A DNA stretch of 64,000 nucleotides from Desulfofustis limnaeus (GTDB taxonomy: Bacteria > Desulfobacterota > Desulfobulbia > Desulfobulbales > Desulfocapsaceae): NCBI RefSeq assembly GCF_023169885.1, contig NZ_AP025516.1:2304501-2368500 (forward strand). The letters are read 5' to 3'. A program made the position numbers and the translations under genes. Shown one piece after another: positions 44,064 to 52,715 of the stretch. How positions within the stretch are numbered: the stretch's first letter is position 1; every line of letters begins with the position of its first letter. The notes under the pieces were generated by a model that saw only the letters and a list, made by a program, of their open reading frames with translations, had not been told where the DNA came from and made no database searches.

Positions 44064-46526
44064 ATGACTGAAAAAACTCTGATCATTGCAGAAAAACCGA
44101 GCGTGGCCGGCGACCTGGTGAAAATCCTGCCGGGCCGTTTCAAAAAGAGCCGCACCCATTACGAAGGCGATCAATTCATCGTCTCCTTTGCCATCGGTCA
44201 CCTGGTATCCATCTGCTACCCCGAAGAAATCGACCCCCGTTACCAGAAATGGCGCCTGGACGATCTACCCATCTTGCCCGAAAGCTTTCCCCTTAAAGTA
44301 CTCGATGCCACGAAAAGCCAGTTCAACGCCTTGCAGAAACTGATCCGGCGCCAGGATGTGGGTACCATCGTCAATGCCTGCGACGCCGGCCGTGAAGGAG
44401 AACTGATCTTCAAATACATCATCAGCGTGGTGTGGAACAAGTCAGTGGCCCAGAAAAAGATGAAACGTCTCTGGCTCCAGTCCATGACCGACGAGGCGAT
44501 CAAGGCCGGGCTGACATCTTTGCGCAACGATACCGAGATGGTGCCGCTCGAGGACACCGCCCGTTGCCGCTCGGAGTCCGACTGGCTGATCGGCATCAAC
44601 GCCACCCGGGCGCTCACCGCCTACAAATCTCGATTCGGCGGCTTTTTCAAGACACCGTGCGGCCGGGTCCAGACGCCGACTTTGTCGCTGCTGGTGAAGC
44701 GCGAGCAGGAACGGCAGGCCTTCGTGCCGCGCCCCTATCAGACGCTGATCGGGACCTTCTCCAGCGGTGATCAGGACTACACCGGTAAATGGTTCGACCC
44801 AGGCTTCAAGAAAGATCAAAATGACCCGGACAAACGGGCTGATCGAGTCTGGGATCCGGCTCGCGCCGCCCGAATAGCCGAGGCTTGTAACGGACAGCCG
44901 GCAGTTGCCCAGGACTCCACCAAGGAGACCCAGCAGTCGGCGCCGCAACTCTACGATCTGACCTCCTTGCAGCGGGAAGCCAACGGACGCTTCGGCTTTT
45001 CGGCGCAAAACACCTTATCCATCGCCCAATCGCTCTATGAACGGCACAAGGTCCTCACCTATCCGCGTACCGACTCCAGATACCTTCCCCAGGACTACCA
45101 AGCCACCACCACCTCAGTGGTGCGCGCCCAACAGGGCTGGCAGTATGGTCCGTATGCCGGAATCATCCTGGAAAAAAAATATATCCGGGCCAATCCGCGG
45201 GTCTTCAATAGCGCTAAGGTAACCGACCACCACGCCATCATTCCCACCAACCGCATTCCAGCCGGGCTCAGCGAGGCAGAAGCGAAGATCTACCGGATGG
45301 TCGTGCAACGGTTTCTCGCCGTATTCTTTCCACCGGCCCGCTACCTGCAGGCACGGCGGGTCACGGTGGTGGCCGAGGAATCGTTTGCCACCGAGGGCAA
45401 GATCCTGCTTGATCCGGGCTGGAAAGCGCTCTACCTGGAGGGAGCGACCGAAAAGGGTGACGATATCCTCAAACCGCTACCGCCGGACGCGGCCATCACC
45501 TGTACCGGCGTTGAGCAGATCGAGGCGGAGACCAAACCACCCCCCCGGTTCAGCGAAGCCACGCTGCTCTCGGCCATGGAAAATTCGGGCAAACTGGTGG
45601 ACGATGAGGAACTGGCCGAGGCCATGAAGGAACGGGGGCTCGGCACCCCGGCCACGCGAGCGGCCATCATCGAAAAGCTGCTCAAAGACAAATACCTGGT
45701 GCGCGAGGGCAAAGAGCTGACCCCCACCGGCAAGGCCTTCGAGCTGTTGGCCCTGCTCGAGGCGATGCGCATCGACGTGCTCGCCTCGCCGGAGATGACC
45801 GGGGAGTGGGAATTCAAGTTGAACCAGATCCTCAAGGGCGAGTTCACCCGGGACCAGTTCATGAAGGAGATCCGCGATCTGACCCGGCAGATCACCGACC
45901 GCATCAAGGGCTACGAAGACCAGCGGCAGCGGCAGCCGGCGCCGTTCAGTCCCGTGGGCGGGCGCATCTTTTTCGAGACGCCCACTGCCTACGAGCGTGA
46001 AGACGGCACCCTGGTGATCCGTAAGATCCTCGGCGGCCGAGTCATGACCGACGCGGAGATCGTTGCCCTGATCAACGGCGAGACCATCGGTCCCTTCAGC
46101 GACTTCCGGTCCAAAAAGGGCAAGTTGTTCACCGCCTCGGTCCGGCTGGTCAACGACAAGGTCGATTTCATCTTCTCCGACACCACGGAAGGCCTCGATC
46201 TGGAGACCATCAAAGAGCAGGGATCGCTCGGTATGTCCCCGGTCGACGGATCGCCGGTCTACGAAACCCCGGCCGGCTACCTGTCCGAATCGGCCCTGGA
46301 AAACGACGATAAAAAAGGGTTGCGGATCAGCAAGATCATTCTCGGCAAGGCCATCAGCCCCGACGACATCCGGCAGCTGCTCGAACAGGGCAAGACCCCT
46401 TTGCTCAAAGGGTTTATTTCAAAGAAGCGGAAACCGTTCGATGCCTATCTGCTGCTCGACAAACGGGGCAAGATCAGCTTCGAGTTCCCCCCCCGTCGCC
46501 CTCGCACACCTGCGAAAAAGGATTGA
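44064..46526 (+). CDS. topB: DNA topoisomerase III (type IA)
   Basis: 820 residues. Toprim domain with LIIAEKPSVA and NACDAGREGELIF, the acidic Mg site. Active-site tyrosine in KVLTYPRTDSRYLP, and DHHAIIPT. After residue 620 there are two C-terminal repeats (FETPTAYEREDGTLVIRKILGG and YETPAGYLSESALENDDKKG), longer than E. coli TopB. It decatenates DNA with single-strand passage. Confidence 0.95.
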   Translation: MTEKTLIIAEKPSVAGDLVKILPGRFKKSRTHYEGDQFIVSFAIGHLVSICYPEEIDPRYQKWRLDDLPILPESFPLKVLDATKSQFNALQKLIRRQDVGTIVNACDAGREGELIFKYIISVVWNKSVAQKKMKRLWLQSMTDEAIKAGLTSLRNDTEMVPLEDTARCRSESDWLIGINATRALTAYKSRFGGFFKTPCGRVQTPTLSLLVKREQERQAFVPRPYQTLIGTFSSGDQDYTGKWFDPGFKKDQNDPDKRADRVWDPARAARIAEACNGQPAVAQDSTKETQQSAPQLYDLTSLQREANGRFGFSAQNTLSIAQSLYERHKVLTYPRTDSRYLPQDYQATTTSVVRAQQGWQYGPYAGIILEKKYIRANPRVFNSAKVTDHHAIIPTNRIPAGLSEAEAKIYRMVVQRFLAVFFPPARYLQARRVTVVAEESFATEGKILLDPGWKALYLEGATEKGDDILKPLPPDAAITCTGVEQIEAETKPPPRFSEATLLSAMENSGKLVDDEELAEAMKERGLGTPATRAAIIEKLLKDKYLVREGKELTPTGKAFELLALLEAMRIDVLASPEMTGEWEFKLNQILKGEFTRDQFMKEIRDLTRQITDRIKGYEDQRQRQPAPFSPVGGRIFFETPTAYEREDGTLVIRKILGGRVMTDAEIVALINGETIGPFSDFRSKKGKLFTASVRLVNDKVDFIFSDTTEGLDLETIKEQGSLGMSPVDGSPVYETPAGYLSESALENDDKKGLRISKIILGKAISPDDIRQLLEQGKTPLLKGFISKKRKPFDAYLLLDKRGKISFEFPPRRPRTPAKKD

Positions 46527-46555
46527 CACTTCCTCTGTAACACGGCACAAAAGAG

Positions 46556-46945
46556 ATGATGAAACGTTTAAAGAAAGAGTTCTCAGCCTTGGACGGCCGC
46601 GAACTCGCCCATAAATGCGCCCAGATTGCCGAACAAGGCAAGGCTGAAGATATCGTGGTCCTCGACGTCCGGGGAATGGCCTCCTTCAGCGATTATTTCG
46701 TGATCATGAGTGGCCGTTCCACCCGGCACGTTCAGGCCCTGGCGGAAAGCATCGAGAACGAAATACGCTCCAAGCGCATCAAGACCTCTCAGGCCGAGGG
46801 GTTGCAGGAAGGAACTTGGGTACTGCTTGATTTCGGTGATGTGGTCGTCCATGTCTTTTATCACGAACAACGAACCTTCTATGATCTCGAAGGCCTCTGG
46901 CATGACGCTCCACGCCTCGATCTATCGGTCTCGTCCGGCACCTGA
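46556..46945 (+). CDS. rsfS: ribosomal silencing factor RsfS (YbeB/Iojap)
   Basis: 129 residues with KAEDIVVLDVRGMASFSDYFVIMSGRSTRHVQALAESIE and GTWVLLDFGDVVVHVFYHEQRTFYDLE. It binds L14 and blocks subunit joining under starvation. Its usual partner nadD is not adjacent. Confidence 0.95.
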   Translation: MMKRLKKEFSALDGRELAHKCAQIAEQGKAEDIVVLDVRGMASFSDYFVIMSGRSTRHVQALAESIENEIRSKRIKTSQAEGLQEGTWVLLDFGDVVVHVFYHEQRTFYDLEGLWHDAPRLDLSVSSGT

Positions 46946-47023
46946 CAGGCAGGGGCGGCAGCAATCGATACGGCAGCGTCTCTCGTAGAATAAATCGACT
47001 AGAGCGTTCGGCTCACGGCTACC

Positions 47024-48421
47024 ATGCAATATATCAGCACTCGCGGCGGCATAACCGCCGTCCCGTTCACCGAGACAGTCAAGATGGGGCTGGCCACCGA
47101 CGGCGGCCTGCTGCTCCCCCGAACCATCCCCCGGGTCGACCGCTCCACGTTCGAGTCCTGGCAGGGGCTCTCGTACCAAGATCTGGCCTTCGAGGTCATG
47201 GCCCGCTTCATCGACGACATCCCGGTCAGCGATCTGAAGGCTCTGATCAAGCGTTCCTACGAGCCGTTCGATCACCCCGACATCGCACCGCTGGTTCACC
47301 TCGACGGACTCCATATCCTCGAGCTGTTTCACGGTCCGACGCTCGCCTTCAAGGACATCGCCCTGCAGTTTCTCGGCAATCTCTTCGAATATCTGCTGCG
47401 ACGCGATGATTCCTTCATGAACATTATCGGCGCCACCTCGGGCGACACCGGCAGTGCCGCCATCTACGGGGTGCGGGGCAAGGAGCGACTCAACATCTTT
47501 ATCCTCCACCCACACGGCCGCGTCAGCCCGATTCAGGAACGGCAGATGACCTCGGTCACCGACGCCAACGTCTTCAACATCGCCATCCAAGGGACGTTCG
47601 ACGACGGGCAGTCCATCGTCAAGGACATCTTCGGGGACGTGGCCTTCAAGGGGCGTTACCACCTGGGCGCCATCAACTCGATCAACTGGGCCCGGATACT
47701 GGCCCAGGTGGTCTACTACGTGGCCAGTTGCCTGCACATCACCAGCCACGAAAACGACCGGGCCACCACCTTCGCCGTGCCCACCGGTAATTTCGGTGAT
47801 ATCTTCGCCGGCTACATCGCCAAGAAAATGTTGCCTGAAGGTTGCATCAGCAAGCTGGTACTGGCCACCAACGCCAACGATATCCTGGCCCGCATGATCA
47901 ACCAGGGCGACTATTCCCTGGGCCCGGTGATAGCCACCTCCAGTCCGTCCATGGACATTCAGGCCGCCTCCAATTTCGAGCGCTATCTCTACTATCTGCT
48001 GGACAGCTCACCGCAACATGTGGTCGCCGCCATGGCCCGCTTCAAGGAGCAGGGCAGCCTCCAGTTGGAGGATTGTCTCGGCCATATTCGCCGGGACTTC
48101 GTGGCTGTCTCGGTCACCGAGGAGGAGGTGCTCCAGACCATTACCGAATGTTACCGGAACCATGGCTACATCCTTGACCCGCACACGGCGGTCGGCGTCC
48201 GCGCCGCCCTGCAGCAACGGGCCCAGGGCATCCCCACGGTCTGCCTGGCCACCGCCCATCCGGCCAAATTCGCAGCCACCGTCGAGCAGGCCATCGGCAG
48301 ACCGCTCGACCTGCCGGCTTCCTTGGCCGCCCTGCTCGACCTGCCGACGCGCTGCGAGATCATGGCCGCCGACCGGCAACAGATCCAGACCTACATCGCC
48401 AACCACGCGCTCCACCGCTGA
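47024..48421 (+). CDS. thrC: threonine synthase
   Basis: 465 residues, PLP fold type II, long (class I) form. It contains STRGG at the N-terminus, HGPTLAFKDIALQFLGN (PLP-binding lysine in FKD) and ATSGDTGSAAIYG. It converts O-phosphohomoserine to threonine. The stop overlaps the start of the nucleoside phosphorylase gene. Confidence 0.95.
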   Translation: MQYISTRGGITAVPFTETVKMGLATDGGLLLPRTIPRVDRSTFESWQGLSYQDLAFEVMARFIDDIPVSDLKALIKRSYEPFDHPDIAPLVHLDGLHILELFHGPTLAFKDIALQFLGNLFEYLLRRDDSFMNIIGATSGDTGSAAIYGVRGKERLNIFILHPHGRVSPIQERQMTSVTDANVFNIAIQGTFDDGQSIVKDIFGDVAFKGRYHLGAINSINWARILAQVVYYVASCLHITSHENDRATTFAVPTGNFGDIFAGYIAKKMLPEGCISKLVLATNANDILARMINQGDYSLGPVIATSSPSMDIQAASNFERYLYYLLDSSPQHVVAAMARFKEQGSLQLEDCLGHIRRDFVAVSVTEEEVLQTITECYRNHGYILDPHTAVGVRAALQQRAQGIPTVCLATAHPAKFAATVEQAIGRPLDLPASLAALLDLPTRCEIMAADRQQIQTYIANHALHR

Positions 48422-49263
48422 TGGGTTTGTCGATGGCCGATCATATCGACCGGGTGAACCTGGCCGCCGCCTTCCTGCAGGCACGCCTCGGCCCCCTGCC
48501 CGACACGGCGATCCAACTGGGCACCGGCCTGGGTGGCTTCGCCGACCGGGTGGTCGCCGAGCAGGTCATCCCCTACCGGGATATCCCCGGCTTTCCGCAG
48601 TCCACCGTTCCCAGCCACCACGGCGCTTTGCTCGTCGGCAGTATCGGCGGCCACCGTTTGATCGTACTCTCCGGGCGCTTTCATTACTACGAGGGGTACA
48701 GCACCAAAGAGGTTGCCCTGCCGATCCGGGTACTCCAGGTACTTGGCCTGCACCGGCTGATCATCACCAACGCCGCCGGCGGACTGAACCCGGCCTTTCG
48801 TCCCGGCACCATCATGATCATTCGTGATCATCTCAATTTTCTCGGTGAGAACCCCCTGCGCGGGCCCAACGTCGAGGCCTGGGGCCCCCGTTTTCCCGAC
48901 TTCTCCCAGGCCTATGACCCGCAGCTGCTGGCGCTCGCCCAGGAGGCGGCGGTCAATTGTGGACTGGCAGAGCGCGTCGCCACCGGCGTTTACGTCTGCA
49001 TTCCCGGACCAAGCCTCGAGACCCCTGCCGAAACCCGCTGGCTCCGACAATCCGGTGGTGACGCGGTGGGCATGTCTTCAGTGCCGGAGGTGATTGTCGC
49101 CCACCATGGCGGGATCGAGGTTCTCGGTCTCTCCGCCGTCTCCAACGTCAACGATCCCGATAATTTTCAGCCCCTGTCGCTGGCAGCTATCATCGAGGAA
49201 GCAGCTGCCATTGAACCACACCTCGAGCGGCTGGTGGTCGATATCGTTTCCCGCCTGCCCTAA
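48421..49263 (+). CDS. purine-nucleoside phosphorylase (PNP/MTAP family)
   Basis: 280 residues, trimeric family: LGTGLGGFADRV, VPSHHGALLVG, GRFHYYEGY, NAAGGLNP, and GMSSVPEVIVAHHGG. The purine-pocket segment reads VSNVND; the Asn corresponds to N243 of human PNP and favours 6-oxopurines, whereas true MTA phosphorylases have Asp there. The next gene deaminates MTA/SAH, so inosine-type products (perhaps 5'-methylthioinosine) are plausible substrates. Confidence 0.9.
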   Translation: MGLSMADHIDRVNLAAAFLQARLGPLPDTAIQLGTGLGGFADRVVAEQVIPYRDIPGFPQSTVPSHHGALLVGSIGGHRLIVLSGRFHYYEGYSTKEVALPIRVLQVLGLHRLIITNAAGGLNPAFRPGTIMIIRDHLNFLGENPLRGPNVEAWGPRFPDFSQAYDPQLLALAQEAAVNCGLAERVATGVYVCIPGPSLETPAETRWLRQSGGDAVGMSSVPEVIVAHHGGIEVLGLSAVSNVNDPDNFQPLSLAAIIEEAAAIEPHLERLVVDIVSRLP

Positions 49264-49284
49264 CCAGTCTCAGAGAGAGGCCCC

Positions 49285-50607
49285 ATGTCATCGTCCCTTG
49301 CCAGCCTGCTCGTTTCCGGCACCTTCCTGCTGCCGACCTGGCGGCAGCAGGATTGCCTGGAAAACGGCGCCGTCCTGATCACCGGCTCCACCATCACCGC
49401 AGTCGGCACCCGTTCCGAGTTGCAGCGCAGCCACCCCGGCATCCCGGAACTGCATGAACCGCACGGGCTGATCATGCCCGGGCTGGTCAACACCCATACC
49501 CACGCGCCGATGGCGTGCTTCCGCGGCCTAGCCGACGATCTGCCGCTGATGACCTGGCTGCAGGACCACATCTTTCCTCTCGAGGCGCGACTCGACCGAC
49601 CTACGGTTCGTCTGTCGGCCCTGTTGTCGATGGCCGAGATGATCAAATCCGGCACCACCAGTTTCTGCGATATGTACCTGTTCGCCGAAGAGGTCGCCGC
49701 GGCCGCGGCGACGGCCGGCCTGCGCTGCTGGTTCGGCGAGGTGCTCTACGACTTTCCCTCGCCGTGCTACGGTGCTCTGGAAAACGGACTGCGACTCACC
49801 GCCGAACTGCTCGATCGGTTCCGCGACCACCCGCTCATCACCGCCACCGTCGATCCGCACAGCGTCTACACCTGCGCCCCCGGGCTGCTCGAACAATGCG
49901 GCCGGCTGGCCGCCGATCATGACAGCCTGCTGGTCACGCACCTGGCCGAGACCGAATCCGAGGTGCATACCTGCCGCAGCCGCTACGGCAAGACCCCGGT
50001 CGAACATCTCGATTCCCTCGGACTCCTCGGCAGCCGCACCCTGGCCGCCCACTGTGTCCACCTGGAAGAGAGCGATATTGAGCGGTTCGCGGACCGGAAC
50101 GTCAAGGTCAGTCATTGTCTCGAATCCAACTTGAAACTGGCTTCCGGCGTGGCACCGATACCGCGCCTGCTCGAGCGAGGGGTCACCGTCTCCCTCGGTA
50201 CCGACGGCAGCGCCAGCAACAACGACGTGGATCTGTTCAGCGAAATGAGCAGTGTTGCCAAAGTGCACAAAGGAGTCATGCTGGACCCGACCGTCATGTC
50301 CGCCGAAACCACACTGCGCGCCGCCACCATCGGAGGAGCCGAGGCGCTTGCCGCGGCGGCCTCGATCGGCACGCTGGCCCCGGGCAAACAGGCCGATCTG
50401 ATCGTTATCGACCTCGATCAGCCGCACCTGACACCGCTGTACAATCTGCCCTCCCATCTGGTCTATGCCGCCCGCGGCGCCGATGTCATCCATTCCCTGA
50501 TCGGTGGCCGACCGGTGATGAAAAATCGGCAGCTGCTGACCATCGATGAAAGCGAGGTCATCGCCCGGATGGGGGAGGCGCTGAAGAAACTGCGGCCCGG
50601 CGGTTAA
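49285..50607 (+). CDS. mtaD: 5'-methylthioadenosine/S-adenosylhomocysteine deaminase
   Basis: 440 residues, amidohydrolase superfamily. Metal ligands: GLVNTHTHAPM (HxH), DPHSVYTCAP, LVTHLAETESE and LGTDGSASNND. The MACFRGLADDLPLMTWL loop is typical of the MTA/SAH deaminase and cytosine-deaminase-like branch. It removes the 6-amino group of MTA, SAH or adenosine. A ribosome binding site GAGAGAGG precedes the ATG, and the phosphorylase gene lies 21 bases upstream. Confidence 0.88.
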   Translation: MSSSLASLLVSGTFLLPTWRQQDCLENGAVLITGSTITAVGTRSELQRSHPGIPELHEPHGLIMPGLVNTHTHAPMACFRGLADDLPLMTWLQDHIFPLEARLDRPTVRLSALLSMAEMIKSGTTSFCDMYLFAEEVAAAAATAGLRCWFGEVLYDFPSPCYGALENGLRLTAELLDRFRDHPLITATVDPHSVYTCAPGLLEQCGRLAADHDSLLVTHLAETESEVHTCRSRYGKTPVEHLDSLGLLGSRTLAAHCVHLEESDIERFADRNVKVSHCLESNLKLASGVAPIPRLLERGVTVSLGTDGSASNNDVDLFSEMSSVAKVHKGVMLDPTVMSAETTLRAATIGGAEALAAAASIGTLAPGKQADLIVIDLDQPHLTPLYNLPSHLVYAARGADVIHSLIGGRPVMKNRQLLTIDESEVIARMGEALKKLRPGG

Positions 50608-50620
50608 CCGCTCGCACGGC

Positions 50621-50649
50621 TTGACTTTCTGAGCATACTGCTCTAAACT
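50621..50649 (+). promoter_or_regulatory. sigma70-type promoter of the tatA pair
   Basis: TTGACT (50621-50626), 17 bases, TAAACT (50644-50649), about 75 bases before the first tatA. Confidence 0.65.
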
Positions 50650-50723
50650 CAGCGGGTAATCTCATCTGCCGAGGCCTGCCGGGCCGGCGGCAACAGCCTC
50701 CACCGTCTTTATTCGAGGTAACT

Positions 50724-50918
50724 ATGTTCGGACTGGGAATGCCGGAACTCATCATCATTCTGGTTATCATCGTCATCATCTTCGGCGCCGGAAAGCTGCC
50801 GGAGATTGGGTCGGGAATCGGCAAGGGAATCAAAAACTTCAAGGAAGCGACCAAACAAGAAGAGAAAAAGAAGTTGGATGAAGACAAGACCGACAAAAAC
50901 GATTCCCCTTCTGCGTAA
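50724..50918 (+). CDS. tatA: Tat translocase subunit TatA (copy 1)
   Basis: 64 residues: short N-terminus [10 protein letters not shown], one membrane helix ([12 protein letters not shown]), then [20 protein letters not shown] amphipathic helix and a charged tail. It forms the pore of the twin-arginine pathway, which ArrA needs. GAGG precedes the ATG. No tatC is adjacent. Confidence 0.93.
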   Translation: MFGLGMPELIIILVIIVIIFGAGKLPEIGSGIGKGIKNFKEATKQEEKKKLDEDKTDKNDSPSA

Positions 50919-50964
50919 CACGATCTCATTTCGTAAACCAACGAGCACCTGAGGAGTATTCATC

Positions 50965-51210
50965 ATGTTCGGACTCGGCACCCCGGAACTCATTATTATT
51001 CTCGTCATTGCTTTTCTCATATTCGGTGGCAAGAAACTGCCGGAGATCGGCTCCGGTCTCGGCAAGGCCATTTCCTCCTTCAAAAAAGGCGTCAGTGAGG
51101 TGGAAGAGGGCGGGAAAACCGTGATGAACGACATCCCCGGCGTCAAAGAGGTGCAAGAGGTCAAGGAGCACGTGGATCAGATAAAAAATATCGGCAACGT
51201 GATGAAATAG
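50965..51210 (+). CDS. tatA: Tat translocase subunit TatA/B-like (copy 2)
   Basis: 81 residues, closely related to copy 1 ([40 protein letters not shown]) but with a longer helical tail (about residues 45-80) ending NIGNVMK. The longer tail could give a TatB-like role. It lies 46 bases downstream of copy 1, with GAGGAG before its ATG, suggesting tandem duplication and divergence. Confidence 0.92.
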   Translation: MFGLGTPELIIILVIAFLIFGGKKLPEIGSGLGKAISSFKKGVSEVEEGGKTVMNDIPGVKEVQEVKEHVDQIKNIGNVMK

Positions 51211-51419
51211 CCGATAGCCGCCACGCCCTCCCCCGTTAACGACGTCGGGCCTGGACCGGGCGGTCGTGGATGAAGCAAAAAAAATGCCGGGCCTCTCGAT
51301 TGCGGAATTCATCGATTGATGACGTCACCAATGCCGAATCCGTCGTCGGAATTATTTTCAGTTGACGAGCAGCCCAAACGACTCCCCATCCACCCGTCTG
51401 CACAACCGGCCCCAGTCGC

Positions 51420-51448
51420 TTGACGAAGATCGTCATATTTTGTATTGC
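51420..51448 (+). promoter_or_regulatory. candidate sigma70-type promoter of the glutamate synthase operon
   Basis: TTGACG (51420-51425), 17 bases, TATTGC (51443-51448); the -10 match is only fair. The leader to the first gene contains the hairpin at 51467-51485. Confidence 0.4.
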
Positions 51449-51466
51449 TGCAGTTTCGCGTTACCC

Positions 51467-51485
51467 GACCGGCTTCCTGCCGGTC
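51467..51485 (+). other. stem-loop in the glutamate synthase leader
   Basis: GACCGGC, loop TTCCT, GCCGGTC: a perfect 7-bp hairpin about 90 bases before the amidotransferase gene, with no T-run. Apart from this and the promoter, the 362-base stretch 51211-51572 shows nothing I can name. Confidence 0.45.
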
Positions 51486-51572
51486 GCAACCACCCCCTGA
51501 ACGGCCCCCTGCCCGGAGCCGACAAGGCAAAGAGTGCCCACCCGGCGCTACTCCCTCCAAGGAGATGAACAG

Positions 51573-52715
51573 ATGTGTCGACTCGCTCTGAAAACTGCCC
51601 GAGAGCCGTTTTCACCCTATGACGTCCTGACCGCCATGGAGGCCATGCAGGAAGGCTACGATGGCTCGGGCTTGGGACTGCTGCTGCGCGGCATGGAATT
51701 CGAAGATTTCCGCTACAATCCCAAATTCCCTATCCTCTCCGGCATCGCCGAAAGCGAGAAGGCCTGGCGGCGGCTGGACTCGTTCATGGAGGAACGCGGC
51801 TACGAGTTGAAATACGATCACAAGTTCCACATGAAACGGGCTCACATGAACGGCAAGGACCGCTACCGCTATTTCGTCCGCGCCTACCGGATGCCCGACC
51901 GATTCGCCGACGCCGACCAGGATGCCCGGGAGACTGAACTGCTCAAGACCCGCTTGGCCCTGCGCCGGGACGGTGAGGAGCACGGCGGCGATCTGTCGGT
52001 CTTCTCCTTCTGGCCCGACGTCACCATGATCAAAGAGGTGGGTTGGCCGCTGCAGGTGGGCAACACGCTGAGCCTGCACGACGGCCAGATCAAGGCCCGG
52101 GTATGTATGGCTCAAGGCCGGCAGAACACCAATTACGGCATCAACCTTTACGCCTGCCACCCCTTCTTTATCCAGGGTATCGCCACCATGACCAACGGCG
52201 AGAACACCGCCTTCGTACCGATCCGTGACTGGCTGATCGGCCGCAATCTGCCCGGCTATATCGGCTACCAGAGCGATTCCGAAGTCTTCACCCATATCCT
52301 GCACTATACGCTGAAGCATCTGAAGCTGCCGCTGCAGATCTATAAACACATCATCACCCCGCTCAACGCCGCCGAGTTGGACAAGCACCCCCAGGGCGAT
52401 TTTCTCAAAGGTTTGCGCGATGCCTGTCGCCGCCTGATCATCGACGGCCCGAACGCCGTCATCGGCACCCTGCCGGATGAAACCTGCCTGCTGGTCATGG
52501 ACCACAAGAAACTTCGTCCGGCCACTGTCGGCGGTCGAGAAGGCGTCTGGGCCATCGCTTCGGAAATGTGCGGGGTCGACGCCATGATTCCCGACCGTGA
52601 CCCGGCGCTTGATTTCCAACCGATGCGCGAACATACCGTTATCATCCCTCCCCAGAGAAAGGAACTCACCGTATGGTCCCAATACGAACAATTCCCGTTG
52701 AGCCAGGCAGCCTGA
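51573..52715 (+). CDS. glutamate synthase, class II glutamine amidotransferase subunit
   Basis: 380 residues from the ATG at 51573 (AAGGAG upstream), which puts the nucleophile at Cys2 (MCRLALK). It is the Ntn-hydrolase glutaminase domain, containing GYDGSGLGLLLRGM, QGRQNTNYGINLYACHPFF and GENTAFVPIRDWL. It supplies ammonia from glutamine to the FMN subunit. It corresponds to the N-terminal part of bacterial GltB, made here as a separate protein. It overlaps the next gene by 43 bases. Confidence 0.88.
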   Translation: MCRLALKTAREPFSPYDVLTAMEAMQEGYDGSGLGLLLRGMEFEDFRYNPKFPILSGIAESEKAWRRLDSFMEERGYELKYDHKFHMKRAHMNGKDRYRYFVRAYRMPDRFADADQDARETELLKTRLALRRDGEEHGGDLSVFSFWPDVTMIKEVGWPLQVGNTLSLHDGQIKARVCMAQGRQNTNYGINLYACHPFFIQGIATMTNGENTAFVPIRDWLIGRNLPGYIGYQSDSEVFTHILHYTLKHLKLPLQIYKHIITPLNAAELDKHPQGDFLKGLRDACRRLIIDGPNAVIGTLPDETCLLVMDHKKLRPATVGGREGVWAIASEMCGVDAMIPDRDPALDFQPMREHTVIIPPQRKELTVWSQYEQFPLSQAA

